From: a virus
Reading direction: 5' to 3' (one strand)
IMG/VR virus record: IMGVR_UViG_3300022928_002150
Location: 1 to 64,000 of that record
Length of the DNA: 64,000 bases
Below the pieces are notes generated by a model. That model was not told where the DNA came from. It was given only the letters and a program-made list of their open reading frames with translations, and made no database searches. Every line of letters starts with the position of its first letter. Within the stretch, counting starts at the first letter, position 1. The position numbers were made by a program, and so were the translations under genes. Positions 4,292-17,000 of the stretch are shown piece after piece.

Positions 4292-4765
4292 ATGTCAAAA
4301 GAAGTTTCTATAATATCTCCCGAAGGAGTAGAAGTAGCTAATTGCTATCTCCAATACGGCAACATAAAGGCAGTTTGCGAATACATGTCTGTGCCAGAAC
4401 ATAGGGTAGTAGAAATTTTAAATACGCGTGAAGTAAAGCGTTATGTAGACACTGTGTATTTAGATATGGGGTACAGGAATAAAAATAATATTGCAGCTGT
4501 TCTTGACGAAATGATAGCATCAAAGCTAGAAGAGGCTCAAGAGAGCGGTATGTATACATCAAAGGATCTAGCGGATCTGATGGTCATGGCCCATAAAATG
4601 AGAATGGACGAAATTAAAGCGTTGGCAGAAGCTGAAAAGGCGTCCAATGCAGCCACTATTCGTAGTCAAACGAATGTACAGATTAATGAAGGTATTCCTT
4701 TTGGGCAAGGCAACTACGGTAAGTTGATGGAAAAATTATTAAATGGAGCTGGAGCAACAGAATAA
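4292..4765 (+). CDS. Probable terminase small subunit
   Basis: 157 residues from MSKEVSIISPEG. An N-terminal helical region with a possible helix-turn-helix (YLQYGNIKAVCEYMSVPEHRV) would recognise packaging-site DNA; the middle (DMGYRNKNNIAAVLDEMI to DLMVMAHKMRMDE) is strongly helical, as needed for ring assembly. It opens the virion gene cluster and lies well before the large subunit at 25379. The ATG at 4292 is chosen because the frame's earlier TTG lies inside the promoter; the chosen start has no ribosome-binding site and sits at the expected RNA start. The assignment rests on family resemblance and position, not on a diagnostic motif. Confidence 0.6.
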   Translation: MSKEVSIISPEGVEVANCYLQYGNIKAVCEYMSVPEHRVVEILNTREVKRYVDTVYLDMGYRNKNNIAAVLDEMIASKLEEAQESGMYTSKDLADLMVMAHKMRMDEIKALAEAEKASNAATIRSQTNVQINEGIPFGQGNYGKLMEKLLNGAGATE

Positions 4766-5033
4766 TCGCATAGATCGAATAGAGAACAAAATTGACAAAT
4801 TAACAGAACTAGTAGTAGCACTAGCAAGAGTAGAAGAGCAAATTTCAGACTTAGATGACGCAAGAGACAAAATTGAATCGAGAGTTACAGATATTGAAAT
4901 TATGCAAACGGTCGCACTTAGAGATATCGATAACCACGGCCATATTCTGCAAAGCATTACTAGACTGCTATGGATCGCCGTCACCGGCTTGATCACCTCA
5001 GGAATCGCAGCAACACTAGTAACTATTGGATAG
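4743..5033 (+). CDS. Coiled-coil protein with C-terminal membrane anchor (holin-like)
   Basis: 96 residues. Residues 1-70 form heptad-patterned helices (RIDRIENKIDKLTELVVAL and onward) and residues about 74-95 form one hydrophobic transmembrane segment. This layout resembles XhlA-type haemolysin/holin-associated proteins of phages, which assist lysis, but a structural anchor is equally possible. It overlaps the end of the terminase small-subunit gene by 23 bases and is followed by the giant fibre gene after 3 bases. Confidence 0.55.
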   Translation: MELEQQNNRIDRIENKIDKLTELVVALARVEEQISDLDDARDKIESRVTDIEIMQTVALRDIDNHGHILQSITRLLWIAVTGLITSGIAATLVTIG

Positions 5034-5036
5034 AGA

Positions 5037-8000
5037 ATGGCTTTAGTACTACGACTTGTAAAAGGCACAGAACTTACTTTTACAGAGCTAGACGGAAACT
5101 TCACTTACTTAAATACAACTAAGTACGAAAGTGGAGATGACGCCCAATTTGGACAACTGAATTTTAGTACCCTCTCAGACGGTGTGCTACAGATTCTTGC
5201 GTTCACAAATGACCCGACTCTGAATTCTATAGACGGGTCAGTAATACTTCCTACTGAAGAAGCAGTAAAATCTTATGTTGCTTCTTATCACACTAATAAT
5301 CCTTATTCTTTTTCAGAACTCAATGACTCGAGCGGTGCTGGATTTCTCGGTGCCGTACTCATTCATGACGGCAGTAACTACGTTCCAAAAGCTCTTGAAA
5401 TCACAGACTTTTCAGATTTCGATGTTTCTACTGTTTCAGACGGATCTATTCTTGCATACGATGCTCAAACCTCTCTCTGGACCGCAACCTCTGCGGCAGC
5501 TTTAAGTTCCGTTTATTTAAATGATCTTGTAAATGTAAATGTTACAGGTGCCTCTGAAAATGATGTACTCGCTTTTGACGGGTCTTTTTGGGTAAGTACA
5601 AGTCCTGTTCTAGAAATAGAAAACTTAACAGATGTAAACTACCTCACAACTCCGAAGGCTGGCGAATCTTTAATATACGATGACGTTTTAGAACAGTGGA
5701 TTCCTGGAACACCAGCTACTGTCGGAAAACTAACTGTATCAGCCGCACTCAATACTAACATTACTGCAGGAAAGGCTGTTACAGTAGGTAGACAGAATAA
5801 CAGAACTGTAGTCTTTCCTATCTCTTATCTACCTCCTGAGTTTGGTCAATCAGAAACTGTTGGTAATCAGTTAGGCGCTCAAACTCATTCGCTATGGCTA
5901 AGCTCTCAGAAAAAATTTATTGTAGCATTTATTAATGCTACTACAGGTGCGGGCGAGTTTGTAATTGGAGAAGTAGATGATGATGGTGTAGAGATAACTA
6001 TGGACACCACTGTCCATGAGTTTGCTACCGGCGTCGGAGGAGAGTTCTCCGTTACGTATGATATAGCAACTACTCGAGTTATTTTTGCCTGGAAAGATAT
6101 TATTACCAATATTGGATATACTCGTGTAGTTACAATTGCAGGGTTTGCGGTAAGCATGTCGCAGTTTCCTATCGATTTTTCTTTGGGCGAGGCTATCGGC
6201 TCTCACTCCGTCTCTTCTGACACACAAAGCGGAAATTTAATTTTTCATTATGCGGATAACTCTTTAAACGGAGGAGGCGTAGGTATAGGTCGAGTAGGTG
6301 AAATAGATGGCTTAGACGTACTTTTTCAGCCGCCCACTGCTTTTACAACCAGGGAAGTTTACGACCTTCATACTGTTTATGCTCCTACAACTAATAGGCA
6401 CGTTACTGTATTTACTGACCAAATCAGTGAAGGCTACTCGATGGTCACTTTACTTACGGGGGTATTTGCAACTTATAGAACACCAAGAACATTTGATGAT
6501 GACTTAAGTTTTCCTTTTGTAACTATACTTCCAGACGGTAGCTCTTGCTGGGTTGCTTATAAAGATAATACGGTTAGTCCCCCTCGTGGAAAGGTCACAA
6601 GGTTTACTGCTAGCGCCACAGGTACTAGCACGGTAACAGACAACTCGTTGTACTCCAGATATTTCTTCGAAGATGGAACTGGCTCAGGGCCTACCCCGTA
6701 TAACATGTCAAATATTAGGCCTGCAGTCTTAGCATCCACTACAGATAGGGCGGCAGTTATTTTATGGGGGAGAGAGAACTCTGACACCAATGATATAGAA
6801 CTCTTTACAACAACTATTGCATATAGTGAATGGAGTGGCCGCCCCATTGTAGATATAGACGGAGCTGAGGCAGCTTCAGACGATACTTATGATTCTTTTA
6901 TAATAAATGGAAGCATACATCCCGCTTCTACTAGTGGGCTAACAGAAAGTAGAATGATAGTTCCGTTAGATTTAGCTACGGGAGTACGGGCTATAACCTA
7001 TGGGAACAATCCAGTAACTAATATTAAAGACTGGTTTGGTATCGCAGATGAAAGTTTTTCTAGTGGTTCAAGTGACTATAATTCTGGAATTATAACTATT
7101 TTAGGGGGCCAGACGAAGGTTACTAGTTGGATAGGTGGTTCACAGCCGAGTAATTTTGTTCCTGGTACTCCAATTTATATTGATAATTCAAGGTTATACC
7201 GAGGAAGTCTTCGCACCAGTGATGTAGGAAGCGGCGCCATTGGCATAAGTATAGATGCAAGCACCGTTCTTATTACCGGTGATGTCGAGCCAAATCCTAG
7301 CATAGCAGGTATACCCAAAAGCATAACAGAACTAGAGGATGTGGATACACTATCGACAGCTCCTCTTTCTCAACAATTTCTTCAATGGAATACCAATGCA
7401 CAAAAATGGGTTCCAGCCTATGCCTCAGTAACTGGTCAAATAAGTAATCTTGATGATGTCGATACTTATAACGGTTTTGAAGCTGGCATACCTAAAAGCC
7501 ACTTACTTGCTTGGGATAATTTTAACATAGAATGGGTTCCTAAATCAATAAATCAAATTTTAATTGATGAGCCTGTAGAGCTGGGAGAACTTAGTAATGT
7601 AAATTTTGTTCAAGTAAATGATGGAGATCTGCTCACATACAATGGTCCTACTCAGACTTGGATTTCATCCCCGGTAAATTTAGAAACCGATCTTGGAGAT
7701 ATAAATGATGTAGATTTAACAACCGGATTAGCTACAGGAACATATCTTCAGTATGATGGTGCTAATTGGGTTCCTGGCCAAGCCGTTTCAACTATGCCCA
7801 GGTTTAGAGATCTTGCAGATACCGGAGGCCAGTGGAGTGGCCAACAAGGTATGGTACCTATATTTAATACAACGGGTACCTATGCAAACCAGTTCACCTT
7901 AGGCTTTGTTAGTAATTTTGGCGGCATTGGAGACTTGTTTGATGTAGATACTTCTACTATTTCGCCCCAACCCGGTCAGTCTCTTGTTTGGAATGGAACT

Positions 8001-11000
8001 AAGTGGGCGCCTGCTACTATTACTGGTGGTGGAGGAGGAAGTACTGGCGGTGGCGATACTGGAGGGGGTACTACTACTACTCCTAGCCCAAACCCTGACG
8101 GGGGTGGAGGAAGTACTGGCGGAACCGTTGAAACGGAAGACGGGGATATAATAGAAATTCCCTCTTTAGACGTTGATGAAGATATAGAAGAACCTATCGA
8201 AACTGGAACTGGGTTTGTTTCTGAGACTGTTACTAATACTGATACTGTACCTGCAACGGATGTTATTCCTGAAAACGTAAAGCCGGGCGACTTATTTCAA
8301 ACACCCTCATTATCTAAGCCGTATCCTGTTGTATACAGCATATCTGAAGACAGGACAGAGCTCACTCTTTCTGAAAATATATCAACTAGTCAATTTGAGG
8401 CTATTATTTTTGCAACTCCTCCTGTCTACCAAGTAGTTGCAACTACTGGCACTGTAGAGGTTGGTCAGGGGGTTGTAGGTACTGAATCCACTAGTGAGAT
8501 CTTTCTTGATACTCCTTTGCCTGAAGAAATTGTTCCTGGTCACGCTGTTTACATAGGAAGCAATGTAAATATTCCTATTGTAAGTGGAATAAGTGGAGAC
8601 AGATTAAGCTTTGCTGTAAGTTATGATATAGATATAACTGCAGGCGCTACTATTATATTTAAAGTAGTAATTCCTATGGCAATCTCTCAGGATGTAGGAT
8701 CATTCGTAAATAACAATCCTGCAGGGACTACTGGTAGCAACACTATTGTACTGAACGACCCTGTGGGCCCAGATGTAGAAGTTAATCATTATGTAATGCA
8801 CTCGGAACTAGAGTCTGCTCCTAGAGTAGTATTTATATCTACAGACAGACTTAGCATTACTGTAAATAAAAATGTAGACGCTTTAGTAGACGGTCAATTT
8901 ATTACCTTTGGTAGTACTACTAGCAAGCAGCAAGAAGTAACGTTTACTCTAGCGGAACTATCAGATACAGATATTCAAACAGCTGCTTTGCAAGATGGAG
9001 AGGTTTTACTGTGGAACTATGAAAACCAAGTATGGACTACTAGTGACGTCCAACTATCTAATTCATTAGACGCATTAAATGATGTTCGTATCGACAACCC
9101 TCAAGAAGGTCAAATACTTAGATATACTACACTAGCTGATGCAAACAGATATGAAAATATAGATCCCAGTTTTGGAGCAGGCGCTCTAGCAGATTTTAAT
9201 TACAATATAGCGAATCAGGCATCGAACAATATTCTTACGTGGCACGCCCCTTCTTCCGCCTTTATCAGTACTCCTATAGGCGAGGTCATGAGAGCAAGTG
9301 ACTATACCATGAACAACCTTGCAGACGTTACTGGTGTGCCCTTTGATGGATCTGCTTTAGTATACGACAGTAACACAGGATTCTATAGCTCTGCGTCCTT
9401 CCCAGACAGCATATATGATTTAGCTGATGTCGCAGGTTTGCCAGAACCGTCTGATGCTCTTGTATGGAACGGCGCAAGCTGGAGCCCTGCGCCCATACCC
9501 AGGGCTTTAGAAGACCTAAACGAAAGATCTATTTTTCTATTAAACCAGCTAAACGAGAACGGTTTTCAAAATCTGGGAAATACACCTTCTTCTAAGTTTT
9601 TAAAATGGACGGGAACTACTATAGATACTGTAGTTACGGGCAGCATAGAAGGAATAGGACTTAGATTAGAAGATTTAGACGATGTTTCAATAACTGAACC
9701 CTACAATTCGGATTTTATTTCTTGGGATCCCGATACAAACTCATGGGTAACTAGAAGTGTAGAAGGTGCAGTAATTTCTATAGGTTTGGATGTTTTAACC
9801 GATGTAGATTTTCAGGCAGTGCCTCCACAAAACAGAAACACATTAGAGTATAACGCGTCTACAGGGGAGTGGAGACCTGCAACTCGCTCAGGTGTAGCCA
9901 ACTATATAGCCGCTGAAAACCTTTCAGCAGGTGACCTACTAGCTTTAAGATCAGACGGCGAAGTCGAAAAAATAGCAGAAATAGAAAGTAGTGTATCCAG
10001 CATCTTTCAAGCTTCAGGTAGCCCTTCAGTAAGTTCTGATTACTATGGTAAAAGTGTATTTGTATCTGATGACTATTATATTGTGGGAGCTCCAGGGTAT
10101 GAGTACTTAACTGTTGGGGGTAAGGTAGAAATATTCTCTACAAGTACTAACACCCTTGTACAAACTATAAACAACCCCAATGCAACTGCCAATGATAAAT
10201 TTGGAGAATCGGTATCAATTTCAAGCCAGTTTTTTACTATTGGGGCTCCAGGCTACGACTCTAATGCAGGCCGAATATATGTATATAGTTTACCAGGGTT
10301 CATACTAGAACATACTATCGACAACCCAAATGCAGCAACATCAACGTTAGACGACCAATTTGGCTTTAGAGTACAGAATACAAATACTTATGTAGCGGTT
10401 ACTGCAATTAATGAAGAGCCTCAATCCTTGTCAGATACTAACTCTGGCACAGTGTACGTATTTAACACTGCAACTGGAAATCAGTTAGGCTTTGTAGAAA
10501 ATCCCTCTCCCAGCATAACAGGGTTTGGTAGTGCTATATCAATATCTACTTCAGGCGATTTAGCTATTGGAAGCCCTAGCGAGGAAAAAGTATATGTCTA
10601 TGAGGCAGCTACTTTAAGCTCTATCTATACTATTTCTAACCCTGGCGGTGCAGGAGACTTCGGTAGCTCTATTGCAATTTCTTCTGACGGACGTATGGTG
10701 GTTGGTGCTCCTACTGCTGATACGGGCAGCGGAAAACTGTATATATACAATTTAAATAATGGCGATTTTAACTATACTCTTAACAACCCTAATAGAAACG
10801 CAGACGTACCCACAGGCGATAATTTTGGTAGTAGCGTTGCTGTAACAACTGAGTATATACTTGCTTCTGCCAGTGGAGAGAATGTAGGGAGTGTTTATTT
10901 GTTCGAGGCCGCCTCGGGAGCTTTTAGAAATGAATTTTTATCAGATGAAGGAGCAACAAATATAAATTGGGGATTTGGTCTAGCTCTTACGAACGACTAT

Positions 11001-14000
11001 CTTATTATTGGTTCGCCTAGACTAACCGTTGCAGGTACAGGTAAAATTGCAACTTTTGCTAGTGATTCGTTCATAGAAAGTAATGCTGGTGATTGGGTAG
11101 GAATATCAGAACAATCGGTAGAAGCTACTCAACAAGTAACTGTAACAACTGTAGGTGCCGTAAATAAGTTTGTATCCGGTCTGACTATTAATAAAAACTA
11201 TTATATAGACGGTAGAGGCTTTATAACTGAGACTGAGACAGATTACGGTGTGTTAGGAAAAGCTCTTGCTGCTGATGAGTTGCTTATTACAGGAAATGTA
11301 GTATCTGCTGAAACCGGAGTAACTTATATAAATGATATCCGTGATGTAGATACTGTAACTGTTCCTCCCTCTAACAATCAAGGCTTAGTATGGGATAGTG
11401 CTAATAATAGGTGGGCCCCTAAAAATATAGGATATAGTAATATCACTACTTTTGGTGGCTTAACAGATACAAGTGTTGGGGGAGTCCAAGCAGGCCAAGG
11501 TCTTAAATACAGTGGATCTTCATGGGGTCTTGCAACATATATTGAAGCTGGAACTCTATCTCTAAGTAGTCTATCAGATGTTGATACTTCCGGGGTTGTT
11601 GATAATGCCGCCTTAGTTTACAGTTTGCAATTTGATGAGTGGCAGGCAAGTGTTATACCGATCCCAGCAACAATAAACGATTTAAATGATATAGATCTTT
11701 CCACAGTATCTGCGGTTAATAATGATGTATTAGTTTATAATGCCAACAGCGAGCTGTGGGAGCCAGGTCAAGTTTCTAGAGTATCTGCGCTTGGGGACTT
11801 AATCGATGTAGATTTAGCTTCTCAGCCGCCTGTACAAGATAATGTTATTGCTTATCAAGCGGGCGTTGGCTGGACACCTGTTCAAATTACTAATATTACC
11901 GTAACGCAGTTAGATAACATGGATGATGTTAGAACTGCGGGACTTTATGCACCTGTTCCAGGAGAAACTTTAATTTGGAACGGTATTGAAGGCGTATGGG
12001 AGCCAGGCTCTCCAGCCTTAGACACTATTAGTATAGGATCTCTTTCAGACGTAGATACTACGCCCGGCACTGCAAGTGAGCCTAGTTTCGGAGAATTTTT
12101 AGCCTGGGACGGAGTTAATTGGTCTCCTGGCTCAACAGCACCTACTGCTGCAACTCTTAATAGTTTGCTAGATGTAGAGGTAATTGCAAACCCAGCAAAA
12201 GAAAAGGAAGTACTTACTTATGATGCTACTACCCAGAAGTGGTACCCTAGAGCAGGGCACTCGGGTGGTATAGAAAACTTCATAGCAAATGGAGATATTA
12301 GTGATGGAGATATAGTTTCTATTACCCCTCCTGGAAAAGTTAAAAAGACAGGTCAAGAGCCCTTTTTACCTGCTTGGAATGTAGAAAACCCTACTATATT
12401 TGGTACGGCTACCAGTGATCAATTTACTAGTGCAGTTGTTGCATCAGGAGATTATATTATTGCTGGTGCTCAATATGAGGACGAGATAGAAGGAAGTAGT
12501 TCTGGGGTTGTATACGTATTTAATAATTTTGGTACTCAACAGTATTATATTAAAAATGAAAATATAAATAATCCTGTAACAGGGGACCGATTTGGTAATT
12601 CTTTAGACGCTAGCGGTAACCTTCTAGCGGTAGGATCTCTTCTTGCTGATGATCTAACAGGGTATAATCAAGGAGCAGCTTATGTCTACCGCTTGGCTAC
12701 AGGAACATCCCCTAGTGGAGACTTATGGCTATCAATACAAAATCCTGATGGTACAAACAACGCGCAGTTTGGCACTGACGTAGCTATAAGCGATTATAAT
12801 GGTGAGGCTCGTTTAGCCGTCGGCGCACCACTAGAAGATATGAGTGACCAATACTCAGAAGCTGGATGCGTATACTTTTTCGATCCTGACATAGGTGTAG
12901 GAGACCCTCAATATGGGTTTTTATACCGTATTGATAATCCTAATACAGTCGGTAGTATATCAGGGGATTACTTTGGCCAAAGAGTGTCTCTTACTCAAGA
13001 TAGAAAATACTTAGCTGTTACTGCGTCCAGAGAAGGTACAACTAGCGTAAAGGGATATGTCTATATATATGACGTAAGCAGTGACTCTCTTCCCGTTTTA
13101 TTACATACTATATCAAATCCAAATCCGGGTGGAGGTTCAGATGCAACGCATGGGTTTGATATAGTATGGGATAGAAATCCATCAATTAAAAGATTAGCTA
13201 TATCTGCACCAGAGCAGGATTTTACGGGTGCTAATGAAGGTCTTGTTTATATATATGATGTAACCGATGAAGCTTGTACTCTTATAAATACTATTCAAAA
13301 CCCTGATACTTATCCTCTTCCGCAGGGAGATGAGTTCGGCTACTCCATCGATATGAAAGATAACAAAATACTAGTAGGTGCAAGAAGAGAAGATCAGGGG
13401 TACATAGGAGGAGTATATACTAATGCTGGTAAGGCTTATTATTTCGAAGCCGATACCGGTACTCCTATTGCATATTTTGACAATCCTAATATATATGGGA
13501 ATAGTACAACTGAGTACTTTGGTTCAAGTGTTGCTATTGGTAATGATAAATTATACGTAGGTGCTCCTTTTGCTAGGAATACTATTTCAGGTGACTTTAA
13601 CTCTGGACACCTTACAGCTTTTGATATTAATATAACTAGTAATGCTTCATCTTGGATAGGAGTAGCTTTTGAAGATATTTTAGATGGAGATGTAGGACAA
13701 GTAACCCTGTTTGGTGGTATAGCACACAATCAAGTTAATCTATTGCCGGGACAGAATTATTATTTAAATATTGATGGTACTCTTAACAGTTCTCCCACAA
13801 ATTTAGGTATTTTTGGTAAAGCTTTAAGTGCAAACGACATTTTAATAACAGGGGACGTTGAATCTAATACTGCTGACCAAGTAAATAATTTAAATGATCT
13901 TGGAGATGTTACTGCATTTGCTTCAGACGGCCAGGCGCTTGTTTGGAACGCACAAAGCTCTCAATGGGTAGCAGGAGATGCGGCTGGGGGTGTTAGTAGC

Positions 14001-17000
14001 TTATCGGATTTAGATGATATAAATTTACCTATACCTTCAAATATTCAAACAGGGGAGGTTTTAACTTGGAACGCGGTATCTCAGTCTTTTGTTAATGCTG
14101 TAACTGGTTCAAGTAACGTAGACGTATTAGATGATTTAACAGACGTAGATCTTAGTAGTGTTTTACCTTCAGCTTTGCAGATATTGCAATATAATGGCTC
14201 AATATGGTCTCCTCAAGACTTACCCGAGGGACAGCGTATTACTGGTATTGCAGCGGAGCAAATATTACAAGGCGGCTTAGTAGTACTAAATAGTTCTGGT
14301 CAGTTTGAAAATCCCACAATAACTGCAGGGGAGCTGGTATCTTCTTTCCCATCTAGCTCAGATTTGGGACTTTTTGGGCATACAATTGCAGAAGAAGGCG
14401 GCCGTGTCGCAGTTTCAGCACCTTATCATAGAATTGGCCCCAACAGCGGAGTCGCAACCGGCCTAGTAAGGATTTATGATACAGATAACTCTACTTTAAT
14501 ACGTACATTACAACCCTCCCTAAGCCTCACAACGCCCGCGGCTTGGCGAGGAGAAACTAATCAGGCGTTTGGATTTGCAGTAGCAATAAAAGATGATTAT
14601 GCAGTTGTAGGCTCTCCTCTTAAGGATTTAGATGCGGTTAATTCTGGCGTTGTATACGTATATAGAATAAGCTCAGGTACTTTAATAGCAGTTCTAGAAA
14701 GCCCTGAGCCTCTTCTCCAAGGGCAGTTCGGTTCCTCAGTAGCTATTAACTCAACCTATGTAGCAGTGGGCGCACCACGAGTAGATATAGGGAATAATGC
14801 ATTAGTAGGTAAAGTATATAGATATCCTATCTCGTTATTAGAGTCATCAGAGTATGGAATACCAGAAGGAGAAACAGAAGCAAGATGGGATCCTCTTTTA
14901 GTTCCTGATTTTACATTCAACAATAATAATGATGATGGAGGCACTGGAGGAGACCTGTTTGGGTCTGCACTGAGCGCAACAGATACTTACTTGTCTATTG
15001 GAGCTCCTGGGGAGGATACTGGAGGACAGCTATCAACCGGTAGAATATACGTTCGTAATATTAATACTGGGTCTACTATACACACTCTGCAGGATACTAA
15101 TATAGGATCTAACGGACTAGGTTTTACCTTCGAAATGGATGATTCTATCATAGTTGCAGGAACCCCAGACTTTAATGGAGGTTTGGGAAGGGTATTGGTA
15201 TATTCTACAACCTCGGGTGCAGTGCTTGCAGAAATAAACAGTCCAGATCAGATAGGAGATAAATTCGGTAGGTCAGTAGGGCTGGGATCGAGTCAAATCG
15301 TTGTAGGTTCAGAAGCAAATAATGACGTATTAGGTTACAATGACTCAGGAAAGTTTTATAGCTATAATAGAGCATCCACTACTTCGTACCCCCTATATGC
15401 GGCATTTGAAAACCCGGGTTATGTTGTCAACCCTTCCGGAAGTTTATTTGGATTTTCTGTAGCGGTAACAAATTCTGGTCGTGCTATTGTTGGTGCTCCG
15501 TATAATGATAATGTTCAGGGAACTCAACAGTTCCCCGCAACAGATAGAGGGGTATTCTTTATATACGATGTAACACTGCAAGCTACACAATCAAATGCAG
15601 CAGACTGGATGGGCATTGCAGAACAGACAGCAGTTACAGGAGAACAACTAGAAGTGGTAATTCTAGGAGGAAAAACTTCTAGTATTTACTCTAATTTAGT
15701 TCCTGGAGAATATTACTATGCTGGGGCTGACGGAAGTCTAACCCTTGAAGAAACTTCTTACGGAATAGTAGGTCCTGCAGCAAGTGTTTCTGAAATATTA
15801 ATACTTGGAAGTATTTCAGGCGTATCTGATATGGCTGACTTAGCTGATGTTGATTTTTCTGCGGGATTAGTTCCCCAACATGGATTAACTTGGAACGGTC
15901 AAAAGTGGGTAGCAAGCTATGTATCAACAGTAACTAATTTACTAGATCTTGAAGATGTAAATTTACTAGACTCTCCTCCAGAAGATGCACAAGGCTTAGT
16001 TTATGATAACAACACGTCTAAATGGGTTCCTGCTAATATAGGCTACTCTAATGTAGCTCAGTTTAGTGATCTTAATAATGTAGATGTTAGTAATGCTACA
16101 GTAGGCCAAAGCATTGAATGGAACGGAGTAAATTGGATTCCTACTACGTTTTCTTCTGTTAATAGTATAAATGATTTAACGGATGTAAACACTACTACTC
16201 TTAAAGTTGATTACGATATACTTACTTGGAGCGAGTCTGCAGATGAGTGGATAATAGACAAACGTAATTTTGGCAATTTTTTAAACCTAGAGGCTTATGC
16301 TCCAACACAACCAATACAAGCTGGAGATCCTGTTTATATTACGGACGATGGTAAAGTTGCTGCAATCAAAGGCACGGAGACTGTTCTAGGCACAGAAAGC
16401 CTAGTAAATACTTTATATCCTCCTGTATCGAATTCTAATTTTGGAACTAATTTAGCGGTTAGTAAAGATATTATAGTTGTAGGTAACCCGTATTTTACCA
16501 GCGGAAATATTCTGAGTACAGGTAGAGCATACATCTATAATGCTACTAGTGGGCAGCTTCTATATACTTTGGAGCCTCCTACTGATTATTCATTACAAAG
16601 TTTTGGCTGGGGAGTAGCTACAAATGGCAGCGAAGTAGCTATTACTGCTAAAGAGTCTCCCTCTAATAATGATTACGGGCGTATTTATTTATACGATGCT
16701 TATACAGGAGCTTTATTAAGACAAATAGTAAACCCAGAAGACTCTGTATCTACGAATGGCCCTTTTGCTCAGCATAATTCAGTAGTAATGACGTCATCTT
16801 ATTTAATTGTAGGTAACTCTAATTGGAGAGATGCTACGTTAGGAACTACTCCGGGTAAGGCATACGTATTTAATATATTTACAGGCACTCAGGAGTATAG
16901 TTTTAATAACCCAAATCCTTCTAATGGAGCAGATTTTGGTCGATATATTAATATAGATGAAAGTGAAAGTATCATTTCAATAACAGATACAGGCACTGGA

